Origin: Acidobacteriota bacterium
GTDB taxonomy: Bacteria; Acidobacteriota; Terriglobia; Acidiferrales; UBA7541
NCBI GenBank assembly: GCA_013287135.1
Contig: JABDEK010000024.1
Span: forward strand, 1-50,156
Direction of reading: 5' to 3'
Length of the DNA stretch: 50,156 nucleotides
This document shows positions 1-7,860 of the stretch, one piece after another. The notes under the pieces are model-generated. The model ran no database searches and was not told the origin of the DNA. It was given only the letters and a program-made list of their open reading frames with translations. Position numbers and translations under genes: made by a program. Position 1 is the stretch's first letter; every line of letters begins with the position of its first letter.

Positions 1-7
1 AAGCGGG

Positions 8-793
8 ATGACAATTTTCACTCAAATCGTGTGGTTGGGCGGGCTTTTTCTGGAGGGTGTCATCCTGATTCGGTCGATCCAAGGCAAATCGTTTGCAAAA
101 TATTCTTTATTCTATGTGTATATCGCGTCGGTATTAGTCACTTCGGCGGCGCTTTGGGTCATATATATCTATATCGCGAAACCTTCCGTGAATGTGGCGG
201 TTTATTGGCCGGCACAATACATCACGCTCGCTTTAGGGTGCGGAGTAATTTTCGAAATATCCCGGCATGTGTTCGCCCATCGTGTGAGCTTGGATCGTTT
301 GGCCCGTTGGACTATGCTGGCGACGTTTGGCCTGATTTTTTTGCTGGTCGCCGTCCATGCGTTCCTATTGCCGAAGTGGAATGTGGCTGCGAACACAGCG
401 GATCTAGAAAGGGATTTGCGAGTAGCGCAAGCCATTGTGCTGATGACGATTATTTTCCTGACGGGATACTACCGCATCGAAATTGGCAAAAATGTCAGGG
501 GAATGATTCTAGGTTTTGGAGTTTATGTGGGCGCTAGCGTTCTTTCCCTCACGGTACGCGTTTTCATCGGCCCTCGATTCAGCACGGCATGGCAAATTAT
601 TCAGAGTTCCGCCTACTTTGCGGCTCTTGCGATTTGGGCTGTGGCACTTTGGTCTTTCGAACCAGAACGTCCGTCAAAACCGCCGTCAGATTGCGATGAC
701 GAGTCCAGTGCTGGATATCAAGCGCTAGCGGATCAAACGCAGGAAATTCTTGTTTCCATCGGCGACCACCTGGATAAGCCGAGAACTAAATGA
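8..793 (+). CDS. Multi-pass membrane protein, function unknown
   Basis: A 261-residue protein that I do not recognise. It shows about seven hydrophobic segments (roughly residues 3-22, 31-57, 65-84, 98-121, 140-155, 165-186 and 197-217), then a hydrophilic, mostly acidic tail (220-261) that should face the cytoplasm or periplasm. No enzyme motif or Cys pair is visible, so it is an inner-membrane protein by prediction only. The ATG start lies 7 nt from the window edge behind a purine stretch (AAGCGGG), so the start is plausible but upstream alternatives cannot be judged. Its stop overlaps the next ATG (ATGA), which suggests translational coupling with the 790-1374 gene. I infer that the three genes from 8 to 1851 act together, but their role is not known. 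Confidence 0.75.
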   Translation: MTIFTQIVWLGGLFLEGVILIRSIQGKSFAKYSLFYVYIASVLVTSAALWVIYIYIAKPSVNVAVYWPAQYITLALGCGVIFEISRHVFAHRVSLDRLARWTMLATFGLIFLLVAVHAFLLPKWNVAANTADLERDLRVAQAIVLMTIIFLTGYYRIEIGKNVRGMILGFGVYVGASVLSLTVRVFIGPRFSTAWQIIQSSAYFAALAIWAVALWSFEPERPSKPPSDCDDESSAGYQALADQTQEILVSIGDHLDKPRTK

Positions 794-1374
794 TTCAGTT
801 AACATTTTCGTTGCTGGTCGGTTTCGCTCTTCTAGTAATCCTCTATTTCTTTGTGCGCGGAGGCAAAGTTTCGGCTGAAGGGAGCGCACAACAGCTGCGG
901 GAAGCGAGGCAAACGCTCGATTCATTGCAGTTTAGCTTATTACCGAACGATCTGGTGCATAGAATTTTTGCAAAAGAAGACCTGGAGTATGTTCGCAGAG
1001 CGGCGCCGTCGCAGGTTCAGTCACTCTTTCTTTCAGAACGCAAAGATATCTCGCTAGCCTGGGTGCGCCGGGTTCGCGGAGCAATTTTGGGGCTAATGCG
1101 GTTTCATCGAGGGCATGCACGGCTATACGCACAGCTTAATCTTTCAACCGAACTGCTTTTGGCGTTTAATTTCGTCCGTCTTCTGACGGTCTGCCGTCTT
1201 CTGGAGATTGCGTTGTATGTTCGCGGACCATACGCGGCTCCCGGAATGGTGCGAACAGTGGCTGTCGCGGCGGGAAAAGTATGCACGATTTCAGAAAAAT
1301 CTCTGGTGTTTCTGAAGGCGAATCAAATCGATCCACTGAGAAACGATCCATCGCGCCACGGCGCATCGGTATAA
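790..1374 (+). CDS. Membrane-anchored protein, function unknown
   Basis: A 194-residue protein with one N-terminal hydrophobic segment (about residues 3-22), probably a signal anchor, followed by a largely helical soluble region. A second weakly hydrophobic stretch lies around residues 118-140. I recognise no family. The ATG overlaps the stop of the preceding membrane protein by 4 nt, and the following gene begins 6 nt after its stop, so all three are likely cotranscribed. The Arg-rich middle region (about residues 65-105) suggests a cytoplasmic or surface-associated domain. No catalytic motif can be named. Confidence is in the gene, not in any function. Confidence 0.7.
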   Translation: MIQLTFSLLVGFALLVILYFFVRGGKVSAEGSAQQLREARQTLDSLQFSLLPNDLVHRIFAKEDLEYVRRAAPSQVQSLFLSERKDISLAWVRRVRGAILGLMRFHRGHARLYAQLNLSTELLLAFNFVRLLTVCRLLEIALYVRGPYAAPGMVRTVAVAAGKVCTISEKSLVFLKANQIDPLRNDPSRHGASV

Positions 1375-1380
1375 CGATCC

Positions 1381-1851
1381 ATGGCCTTTTCCACGAACTA
1401 TACGAATGTGGACCAAGCCGCGGACGATCTACGGCGGCGTTCGCTGGCGCACATGGCGGCTCCATTGGAACGCATGATCTATTTGGGGTCCACGCGCGAT
1501 TACAATACCGGACTTTATTACCACGATGGCCTGGCGTCTCGCTTTTCCGAGATGGTGGCGTGCCAGGCTCTGGCGAATTGCCATCGCGAAGCGTACCAGC
1601 AGGTTTTGCAGTCTTCTATCGAGGATCTGGTTCGGCAGCTGGATTCTTACATTCAATCCACAAATTCCGCGCCCCGTGATTTCATTGCGGCGTGGAAGAA
1701 CCTGCAACCGTACCGAGTTGCGGTTCCGGCGGAGACCGATCCGCTAGCAGCGGAATTTCTATGCTCCAACTTCAAGATCGCACTATCGATTTGGGAAGCT
1801 CATCAGCATGACCGTTCCCGGCAGCCACTAGACGCATCGCCACCGCAGTAA
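1381..1851 (+). CDS. Soluble protein of unknown function
   Basis: A 156-residue soluble protein without signal peptide or membrane segment. It is mixed charged and aromatic, with a predicted helical core (residues 15-110). It starts 6 nt after the stop of the membrane-anchored gene and is the third member of the same run. No family was recognised. Its last 80 nt overlap, tail to tail, the end of the XRE regulator gene on the minus strand, so each gene's mRNA is antisense to the other's 3' end. The C-terminal residues in the overlap (His, Asp, Arg, Pro, Gln-rich) look poorly conserved. The true end could be subject to read-through but the stop at 1849-1851 is clear. Confidence 0.65.
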   Translation: MAFSTNYTNVDQAADDLRRRSLAHMAAPLERMIYLGSTRDYNTGLYYHDGLASRFSEMVACQALANCHREAYQQVLQSSIEDLVRQLDSYIQSTNSAPRDFIAAWKNLQPYRVAVPAETDPLAAEFLCSNFKIALSIWEAHQHDRSRQPLDASPPQ

Positions 1852-2590
1852 CCTGCCCGATAATCTCCGCTTCCGTGGGGTAAGCAAATTGCCTCAGAGC
1901 GCATCCCGAAAGGGGATGGGGGATTAGCGTCAAATTGGAGTCGCGCGCTTCACACCAGGAGCATGCGTAGCCTTCGCGGAGCTCCACAAAATAGATCGGC
2001 CGATCAAGTTCAGTTCGCCATCCAGAAACCGCCACGCGCTTTCTGTGACTATCAATTTGGACGAATGAGCCTGGGCGCAAAAGCGGATCCATGGTGCGGT
2101 CCTGCATGCCGATAAACCCGTACTGGCAGTTGCGCACGTCCAATTTCTGAATCAGAGCAATGGGGACTTCACCCCAGACTTCCACCATGCGCGAAATCAG
2201 GCTGGTCGTCTCTACCTGAAAGCCGCGATCGAAGCGAACGGGGAAACGAATGGCGCGATCTCGGTCGGAAACTTCGATGGAAGCTAAGTGCGTGTTGTGA
2301 AGGGGCAAAGTGGAGTGATAACGGACAGTGTCTTCCAATTCCACTCCGAAGATGCTGAGAAGATCCACAAACTTAGCACGGTAGATCACGCTTAAGCTGA
2401 ACAGCTTGTAGATGCTGGGAACCGAATCCTTATTTTCGAGCTGCGTAAGCCAGGCGTTCGAGATCGAGAATTCTTCGTTCTCGCGGTCTTCTGCGATTCG
2501 GCGGCTGAGCTCTTCCACTTCGCGAGTGGTAATGCCGAGACGATGCCGCAACTCTCTAAGGCGATCCCCAGGATGGACGAGCAGCGTCAT
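1772..2590 (-). CDS. XRE-family regulator with S24-like C-terminal domain
   Basis: A 272-residue cytoplasmic transcription regulator. Residues about 7-83 form an XRE/Cro-type helix-turn-helix: GDRLRELRHRLGITTREVE is followed by a WLTQLENKDSVPS recognition-helix region. The C-terminal half resembles the S24/LexA-like fold: a loop with LLRPGSFVQID (about 167-177) matches the family's product-binding segment. I do not see a confident Ser/Lys catalytic dyad, so self-cleavage is doubtful and the domain may sense a ligand or dimerise. No strong ribosome site precedes the ATG. Its 3' end overlaps the 1381-1851 gene by 80 nt. Targets are unknown; a palindrome at 2696-2711 upstream is one candidate operator. 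Confidence 0.8.
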   Translation of the reverse strand: MTLLVHPGDRLRELRHRLGITTREVEELSRRIAEDRENEEFSISNAWLTQLENKDSVPSIYKLFSLSVIYRAKFVDLLSIFGVELEDTVRYHSTLPLHNTHLASIEVSDRDRAIRFPVRFDRGFQVETTSLISRMVEVWGEVPIALIQKLDVRNCQYGFIGMQDRTMDPLLRPGSFVQIDSHRKRVAVSGWRTELDRPIYFVELREGYACSWCEARDSNLTLIPHPLSGCALRQFAYPTEAEIIGQVTAVAMRLVAAGNGHADELPKSIVRS

Positions 2591-2940
2591 AGCCTGTGCG
2601 TGAACTCTAGCTCGTTGAATGTCGATTTGTGATTGGCATTTAGGGCTGTGATATTGAGATTAAAGGTATCCGGGGGGTGAATCAACCTTTTTGATAAACT
2701 CGAACGAGTTTTTCGGCGGATTCTAAAAAATACGAATTGAGCTGTCCCTGCTTGCAATGATAAGCAACCTTCCGCTTTCGTCGAACGGGATGTATCCGCG
2801 CGGCAACATGAATCGCGACCGGTTCACTTTACGCGTCAACGCGAGTTGCAGCGCTGGCCGGACGCTGGTGACTGTGCCAATCTGGAACTAGCGTAGTACC
2901 CATTTTGGAACCAATTTGGGAGTCAACGAGGAGCGAGATT
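2591..2940. other. Intergenic region between divergent XRE and PilZ genes
   Basis: About 350 nt without a supported gene. It holds the upstream regions of two divergent genes, a perfect 7-bp inverted repeat at 2696-2711, and a Shine-Dalgarno sequence (ACGAGGAG, 2926-2933) for the PilZ gene. A 44-codon open frame on the plus strand (2757-2891) has no ribosome site and no recognisable product, so I do not call it a gene. Confidence 0.5.
2696..2711. promoter_or_regulatory. Perfect inverted repeat, possible operator
   Basis: AAACTCG and CGAGTTT flank a 2-nt centre (AA). The 16-bp palindrome lies about 105 nt upstream of the XRE start and 230 nt upstream of the PilZ start. Its size and symmetry fit a dimeric regulator site, such as autoregulation by the XRE protein, but this is inference. 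It could equally form a short hairpin in a leader transcript. Confidence 0.3.
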
Positions 2941-3303
2941 ATGGGCGCATTCTCTGGTACCCCATCGAATCCAACCGGCGGAAGCGGACCCTATCCCCAC
3001 AAGCGCGAGGTCCCGCGTTTCAGCCTCATTGCCACCGTCGTGCTTCGTGAGCCCGACAGTGACACCAAGATTTCCGGACGAATTTCCGAGCTTAGCCGCA
3101 AGGGGTGTTACGTGGACACCTTGATTACATTGCCCGAAGGCACGCTCCTCGAAGTCTGGATTTCCCGCGATCAAGGCGTCTTCGAATCAAAGGGCAAGAT
3201 CGTTTACGTCCAAATGGGGATGGGCATGGGTGTCGCGTTCCTGGAAGTTGCCGCAGACCAATTGAAGATCCTCGATGCTTGGCTAGCTGAGCTTTCCGCC
3301 TAA
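2941..3303 (+). CDS. PilZ-domain protein
   Basis: A 120-residue single-domain PilZ protein, the family that binds cyclic di-GMP and passes the signal to motility, adhesion or polysaccharide systems. The first PilZ motif is present as REVPR (RxxxR) near residue 23. The second, normally (D/N)xSxxG, reads ELSRKG, with Glu at the first position. That may weaken nucleotide binding. The domain fills most of the protein after a short Gly/Pro/Ser-rich N-terminus. I chose ATG 2941 because ACGAGGAG lies 7 nt upstream; a GTG/ATG frame open from 2905 lacks such a site. It is followed by STAS and bactofilin genes, which suggests a surface or cytoskeletal context, but no operon is proven because the gaps exceed 100 nt. 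Confidence 0.85.
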   Translation: MGAFSGTPSNPTGGSGPYPHKREVPRFSLIATVVLREPDSDTKISGRISELSRKGCYVDTLITLPEGTLLEVWISRDQGVFESKGKIVYVQMGMGMGVAFLEVAADQLKILDAWLAELSA

Positions 3304-3429
3304 CACACCTGCAAGTCGACCTGCTATTTTTCGCGGTTCGCGATTTGGCATTTCGTTTGCTCACCTAAAAATTCGGATTCTTGGCAGCGTACGGTAAGAT
3401 ATATATGCCCAGCCCCGGGGGAGGGATGT

Positions 3430-3774
3430 TTGAACTTTAGCGCGAACACGCGACAGTTAGGTGACGTTACAGTGGTGGATGTGCGGGGCGGCTTCACAAA
3501 CCCGGAAGGGGAAGCGGTTCATGAGTTGCTGCTGGATCTATTTCGAGAAGGGCGCACGAAAGTCTTGCTGAACTTTCGTGAAGTTTCTTATCTCGACAGT
3601 TCTGGGATCGGGCAACTCGTTCGCAGTCTGTACACCGCCAGAAATAATGGTGCGGAACTGCGGGCCGTGAATCTGAACGCGCGAGCGGCGGAAGTTTTGC
3701 GTTTGACCAATCTGCATCGGATATTCACAGACTTTCCTGATGAAGGATCCGCGATCAAAAGCTTCGTCTCTTAG
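3430..3774 (+). CDS. STAS-domain anti-sigma factor antagonist
   Basis: A 114-residue STAS protein of the SpoIIAA/RsbV type. Such proteins bind an anti-sigma-factor kinase and release a sigma factor when unphosphorylated. The sheet-and-helix pattern covers the full length, and the key motif YLDSSGIG (residues 54-61) contains the family's phosphorylatable serine (57 or 58). It lies in the cytoplasm. The start is TTG at 3430, chosen because GGGGGAGGG sits just upstream; the nearby ATG at 3426 runs straight into a stop. No partner kinase or sigma-factor gene is adjacent, so its partner must be encoded elsewhere, which is common in large genomes. A stand-alone STAS protein may also work in phosphatase-controlled pathways. 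Confidence 0.9.
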   Translation: MNFSANTRQLGDVTVVDVRGGFTNPEGEAVHELLLDLFREGRTKVLLNFREVSYLDSSGIGQLVRSLYTARNNGAELRAVNLNARAAEVLRLTNLHRIFTDFPDEGSAIKSFVS

Positions 3775-4011
3775 CCTCTAAAATCCGAAATTTCCGAAAT
3801 GAATTCAGCAGAATCCCGCTGCGCTGTTCATTTGTCTTGGTTCGTGCGGCTGGACCGGGCGCGGCTTCAAAAAAGACCCTGTACGGACGGTCAGTTTCCG
3901 ATGTGAACAAACCTGAACCTTTTGGGCGTTGCTTAGGTTTCCGAATCGCGCCTACAGTAGTGATTCAGGATTGATTCCGCTCATCGCTGAGTGTGGACAA
4001 GGAGACATTCT

Positions 4012-4521
4012 ATGTGGACAAAGCAGCCGCAAGCCGAAGTTCCCAGCTATTCCCCGTCACCGGTGCCGCCTTCTCAGGTGACGGCCGCTCCATCCCAGAG
4101 CACGAACTATGCGGCCCGGCCGAGCGCGCCGAGCGCACGGAGCGTGGCCTGCCTGGGCGAGACGATCGAGGTTAAGGGCAAAATTTCAGGCGAAGAGGAT
4201 TTACAGGTTGACGGCAAGGTCGAAGGGCCGATCTCGCTGCAAGGCCAGCGCTTGACTGTGGGTCGTACCGGCAAACTCAATTCCGAAGTTATCGCGCGCG
4301 AAGTTGTGGTGTACGGCAACGTTCACGGCAATGTGCGAGCGAGCGACCGCGTGGAAATCAAGAAAGACGGATCGGTGACCGGCGACGTGATCACCGCGCG
4401 TATCAGCATCGAAGACGGCGCGTTCTTCAAGGGACGCATCGAGATCGAGCGCGGAAAACAAAACTCAACGACCTCGGAACGCGAGAGCGAGTTGGTTTCA
4501 GCGGGCGCGGCAGCAGACTAG
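4012..4521 (+). CDS. Bactofilin (polymer-forming cytoskeletal protein)
   Basis: A 169-residue bactofilin. These proteins polymerise without nucleotide and scaffold cell-shape or polar structures at the inner membrane. The N-terminus is a flexible Pro/Ser/Gln-rich stretch (residues 1-42), the core from about residue 45 to 145 is the right-handed beta-helix with the typical opening GETIEVKGKISGEEDLQVDGKV-like pattern of short repeated strands, and the C-terminus is charged and disordered. I chose ATG 4012 because AAGGAGA lies 6 nt upstream; a GTG at 3991 in frame would add seven residues. A strong hairpin terminator follows at 4562-4604. Neighbouring PilZ and STAS genes hint at surface or morphology control, but a shared operon is not shown. 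Confidence 0.93.
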   Translation: MWTKQPQAEVPSYSPSPVPPSQVTAAPSQSTNYAARPSAPSARSVACLGETIEVKGKISGEEDLQVDGKVEGPISLQGQRLTVGRTGKLNSEVIAREVVVYGNVHGNVRASDRVEIKKDGSVTGDVITARISIEDGAFFKGRIEIERGKQNSTTSERESELVSAGAAAD

Positions 4522-4561
4522 GTTAGCTTTAACCCAGTCAATAATTTTTAAGTGTTTCGAC

Positions 4562-4604
4562 AAGCCCGCGCGAGGAACGGCTATTCATTCTCGCGCGGGC
4601 TTTT
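4562..4604 (+). terminator. Rho-independent terminator after bactofilin gene
   Basis: AAGCCCGCGCGAG (4562-4574) pairs perfectly with CTCGCGCGGGCTT (4590-4602) across a 15-nt loop, followed by a short T run. The 13-bp stem ends the bactofilin transcript. It also covers the last codons and stop of the convergent minus-strand gene (stop at 4581-4583), so the structure is placed inside that coding end and may serve both directions. Confidence 0.75.
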
Positions 4605-5030
4605 GTATTGGTCGGGAAGGTCATCTTCGGGAACTTCGCGGGTCCTGATCTCGCCCTGATCGGCGTCCGGAGCGTTTTCCACTCCGCTCACATATTCGGC
4701 CTCGAGGGCCTGGCCTTCCTCTAGCAACTCTTCCACGCTCTCGGTATCGACGTCTTCATCGCGCGGCAGCCCTTGGATGTCCCCCGATTGCCCACCGGCC
4801 GCTGGACCCAAGCCACGCCGGCCTTGGGTTAGCATGCCGGAGTTCACCTCGCTGGTCATGCCCGCGGGGCCTGGAATGTTTCGACGAACAGAACTTTCCG
4901 AGCGAACGGATTTCTGTTTGCGGCTCGATTTCTTGGCTGCCGGTTTCTTTTTCAATACCTTCTTCTTCGAATTCTTGGAGCTCGGCTTCTTGGAAGCGGG
5001 CTTCTTGCGGCCTTTCTTTTTCGTGGGCAT
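4581..5030 (-). CDS. Lys-rich/acidic bipartite protein, function unknown
   Basis: A 149-residue soluble protein with two halves. Residues 1-45 are a Lys/Ser/Ala-rich basic tract (repeats such as KKPASKKPSSKNSKKK) like histone-H1-type tails that bind nucleic acid. Residues 90-149 are strongly acidic with a conserved-looking EEGQALEAEYVSGVENAPDAD segment of the kind seen in small proteins of unknown function in several phyla. The middle is Gly/Pro-rich. The ATG at 5030 has no clear ribosome site. The stop lies inside the terminator hairpin shared with the bactofilin gene. I infer a DNA- or RNA-associated role from the basic tail, but no function is established. Confidence 0.7.
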   Translation of the reverse strand: MPTKKKGRKKPASKKPSSKNSKKKVLKKKPAAKKSSRKQKSVRSESSVRRNIPGPAGMTSEVNSGMLTQGRRGLGPAAGGQSGDIQGLPRDEDVDTESVEELLEEGQALEAEYVSGVENAPDADQGEIRTREVPEDDLPDQYKSPRENE

Positions 5031-5162
5031 AAGAAGAAAAGTCTATCACCACCAAATCCAGCGAACAATGCGAGACTAGAACGAGAAGGGTGAGCCAAAG
5101 ATGCCGAGAGTCTTGCGGCGGTGCTCAGCATCTAACAGGGAGCTCCGTAACTTTCATATTCT

Positions 5163-7073
5163 ATGGCTAACGAAAAAACGCCCATCGCTGGAAGCAAGGT
5201 TGCGAAGAAGTTCGATTGGAAACTGCTGCCCGACGTGCTGGCACTGCTGAAACCACGGCGGGGAGTTATCGCGATAGGCTTCGTGCTGATGATCATCAAC
5301 CGGTCGTCGGGACTGATCTTGCCAGCCTCCACGAAATACCTGGTGGACGATGTAATAAACAAAAGGCAAACCAATCTTTTGTTGCCGATCGTTGTTACCG
5401 TCGTTGCTGCGACGATTATTCAGGCTATTACGTCTTACTCGCTCACCCAGCTTCTTTCCAAATCATCGCAGCGAATGATCACCGAGCTTCGCATCAAAGT
5501 TCAAGCGCATGTGGGGCGTCTGCCCGTCTCGTTTTACGACGCGAACAAGACGGGCGTATTGGTTTCGCGCATCATGAGCGACGTGGAAGGCGTGCGGAAC
5601 TTGATCGGCACCGGGCTAATCGAGTTTGCTGGCGGAATCTTGACCGCAGTATTCGCATTAATCGTGTTGCTGCGAATCAGCGTAAGCATGACCGCCGTGG
5701 CGTTTGCCGTTTTATTGATATTTGCTTTGGGACTGAATCGCGCGTTCAAGACAATTCGGCCGATTTTTCGCGCGCGCCCAAAAATTAATGCGGAAGTTAC
5801 GGGTAGGTTGACGGAATCGTTGGGCGGCGTTCGCGTGGTGAAGGGGTATCACGCAGAAGCGCGTGAAGAAAAAGTGTTCGCGGCGGGCGTGCAAAGACTG
5901 TTGGATAACGTATTAAAAACGCTCACGGCTACATCCCTGATGGGCCTGGGCGCCACAAGCCTGATGGGCATGGTTAGTGCTTCGATTATGTTTCTCGGCG
6001 CGCGGCATATTCTGGCCGGGACCATGACGCTTGGCGTTTTCTTGGAATACACAATTTTCCTGGGATTGCTGGTTGCGCCAGTGTTTCAAATTGTGGGAAT
6101 CGGGCCGCAAATCACCGAGGCGTTGGCCGGGCTGGAGCGGACGCGCGAAGTTCTGAACGAAAATCTTGAGGACGAAAGTCCGAATCGGACAGACCGGCTC
6201 GACCGCATTACGGGGCGCGTAGCGTTTGAAAATGTGAGCTTCTCGTATGACTCGGGAAAACCAGTGCTGCATGAGATCAGTTTCGAGTCGGAGCCTGGAA
6301 CGGTGACCGCGCTTGTAGGCCCCTCCGGCGCGGGAAAATCAACGATTATTGGCTTGATCGCTGCGTTTTACACGCCGACAAGCGGGCGCGTCCTGGTGGA
6401 TGGACATGATTTATCGCGCGTGCGTCTGGATTCCTATCGCTCGCAACTGGGAGTTGTGTTGCAGGAAACCTTTCTGTTCGATGGCACCATTCGCGAAAAT
6501 GTGGCGTTCTCGCGCCCAGAATCCAGCGAAGAGGAAATTATGGCGGCGTGCCGCATCGCACGCGTGGATGAATTTGCGGACGCGTTTGAGAAAAAATACG
6601 ACACCATCGTCGGCGAACGCGGCGTGAAACTTTCAGGTGGCCAGCGGCAACGTGTTTCTATCGCGCGCGCAATCCTGGCGGATCCTCGCATCTTGATTCT
6701 CGACGAGGCTACCTCCAGCTTGGATTCCGAATCCGAGGCGTTCATTCAAGAAGGGCTGCGCTACCTGATGCGCGGACGAACCACGTTTGTGATCGCGCAT
6801 CGTCTCTCCACCGTGCGCCGCAGCGATCAGATACTGGTAATCGAAGCGGGCCGGATCATCGAACGCGGTACGCACGCTTCGCTCTACGCCGCGGGCGGGC
6901 GCTATTACGATCTCTACACCAAGCAGCACGGCGTGGAATCCAATTTGTTTCTCGCGCCGGGAGAAGGCGGTTCGGATTCGAAGGATGAGCGAGACTCGGA
7001 GACCCAACCCCCATCGAGCGCCAGCGATTCCGCTCTACCCGAAGCCATTCGCTTAATACGCGGCCAGAACTAG
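5163..7073 (+). CDS. ABC exporter half-transporter, MsbA-like
   Basis: A 636-residue type-IV ABC exporter half-molecule that should act as a homodimer in the inner membrane. Residues about 30-320 are the six-helix transmembrane domain. Residues about 350-590 are the ATPase: Walker A GPSGAGKST (386-394), signature LSGGQ (490-494), Walker B LILDE (511-515) and the switch His546. Length and order match lipid-A flippases (MsbA) and multidrug exporters; sequence alone does not separate these. A charged, Ser/Glu-rich tail of about 45 residues follows the ATPase and is longer than usual. The gene stands alone between a minus-strand gene and a second PilZ gene. Lipopolysaccharide genes elsewhere in the window make lipid export plausible but not proven. 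Confidence 0.93.
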   Translation: MANEKTPIAGSKVAKKFDWKLLPDVLALLKPRRGVIAIGFVLMIINRSSGLILPASTKYLVDDVINKRQTNLLLPIVVTVVAATIIQAITSYSLTQLLSKSSQRMITELRIKVQAHVGRLPVSFYDANKTGVLVSRIMSDVEGVRNLIGTGLIEFAGGILTAVFALIVLLRISVSMTAVAFAVLLIFALGLNRAFKTIRPIFRARPKINAEVTGRLTESLGGVRVVKGYHAEAREEKVFAAGVQRLLDNVLKTLTATSLMGLGATSLMGMVSASIMFLGARHILAGTMTLGVFLEYTIFLGLLVAPVFQIVGIGPQITEALAGLERTREVLNENLEDESPNRTDRLDRITGRVAFENVSFSYDSGKPVLHEISFESEPGTVTALVGPSGAGKSTIIGLIAAFYTPTSGRVLVDGHDLSRVRLDSYRSQLGVVLQETFLFDGTIRENVAFSRPESSEEEIMAACRIARVDEFADAFEKKYDTIVGERGVKLSGGQRQRVSIARAILADPRILILDEATSSLDSESEAFIQEGLRYLMRGRTTFVIAHRLSTVRRSDQILVIEAGRIIERGTHASLYAAGGRYYDLYTKQHGVESNLFLAPGEGGSDSKDERDSETQPPSSASDSALPEAIRLIRGQN

Positions 7074-7110
7074 TGTTTGTTTTCGGAAGAACCAATAAAA
7101 AGACTTGCCT

Positions 7111-7443
7111 TTATTTTGATTTCCAACCAGCCGGCGGGGAACTGATCGGCCAAAACTCGGGGGCCGGTCTCAGAAATTCAATGGCCACTTGTGCCAGACC
7201 GGCGTGCTCACGTCCCATATAGGAGACGCGTCCTTCGCGCTCGTCCCAATTTTGGGGATTCATGAGCGTGACTTTCTGGCCTATTGCCACCTTTGTTCCC
7301 AACATCACTAGCGCGCCGTGCGCGCTTACCGTGACGGTAAAAGTTTCCTCTTGAAACGGCCGGTTGTCCGCGGACTCACCGCGAATCGCGACGGGAACGT
7401 CCGCGAGTACACGTTCACTTCTTCTATTTTCCGGCTGCGCCAT
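7111..7443 (-). CDS. PilZ-domain protein
   Basis: A 110-residue single-domain PilZ protein, the second in this window. The first motif is RRSER (RxxxR) near residue 9; the second, expected as (D/N)xSxxG, reads TVSAHG, with Thr in place of Asp/Asn. Both PilZ proteins here therefore deviate at the same position, so cyclic di-GMP binding needs testing. The ATG at 7443 was chosen because AAGGGGGGAAG lies about 7 nt upstream. A longer frame from 7503 would add 20 residues without a ribosome site. The gene is monocistronic, convergent with the ABC exporter gene with only 37 nt between them. Confidence 0.82.
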   Translation of the reverse strand: MAQPENRRSERVLADVPVAIRGESADNRPFQEETFTVTVSAHGALVMLGTKVAIGQKVTLMNPQNWDEREGRVSYMGREHAGLAQVAIEFLRPAPEFWPISSPPAGWKSK

Positions 7444-7639
7444 TTGCTGTCTTCCCCCCTTGTAAGGCAGGCCCAGGAAAATGCCCCGCCTACTATTGTC
7501 CAAAATTAATTAAAGTTGGGAAAAACGATTCATTGAGTATCCGTGGAGTAAACCTGCGGTGGGCCTGAACCAAGCGCAAGTCTGCGGAGCGGAACGGAAA
7601 CTCCGAGTCAGCTTTACCCAGGAAATGTGCGGAGATAGA

Positions 7640-7726
7640 TGGTGCTCGAGGAGGGAATCGAACCCACACGGCCTTGCGGCCACCGGATTTTGAGTCCGGC
7701 GCGTCTGCCAGTTCCGCCACTCGAGC
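7640..7726 (-). tRNA. tRNA-Leu (anticodon CAA)
   Basis: An 87-nt class II tRNA read on the minus strand. The acceptor stem is GCTCGAG/CTCGAGC, the anticodon stem CCGGA/TCCGG with loop CTCAAAA (anticodon CAA, complement at 7690-7692), and the long variable arm GGCC-GCAA-GGCC identifies a leucine tRNA reading UUG codons. The T loop is TTCGATT. The 3' CCA is encoded (TGGT at 7640-7643 on the plus strand gives ACCA). The T stem GTGGG/CCCTC has one T-T mismatch at the second pair (positions 50-64), otherwise the fold is regular. Confidence 0.96.
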
Positions 7727-7828
7727 TGCAAAAGGCTCGCTGTGCAGGTTAGCATGTAGGCACGCTAACGCTCAAGCTCTCAACTCCCCTTAGTTTTGCA
7801 TACCTCAGCCTTCGGTTATAACTCGAGT

Positions 7829-7837
7829 TGCTATAAT
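7829..7837 (+). promoter_or_regulatory. Extended -10 promoter for AbrB-type gene
   Basis: TGCTATAAT carries the TGn extension and a perfect TATAAT (7832-7837), so a -35 box is not required. None is evident. Transcription would start near 7844, giving a leader of under 20 nt that includes the ribosome site AGGAG at 7851-7855. Confidence 0.45.
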
Positions 7838-7860
7838 CCTTATAAGCGCGAGGAGCCATC

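Noticed and set aside
2757..2891. 44-codon open frame upstream of the first PilZ gene
   Set aside because: No ribosome site, short, and no recognisable product.
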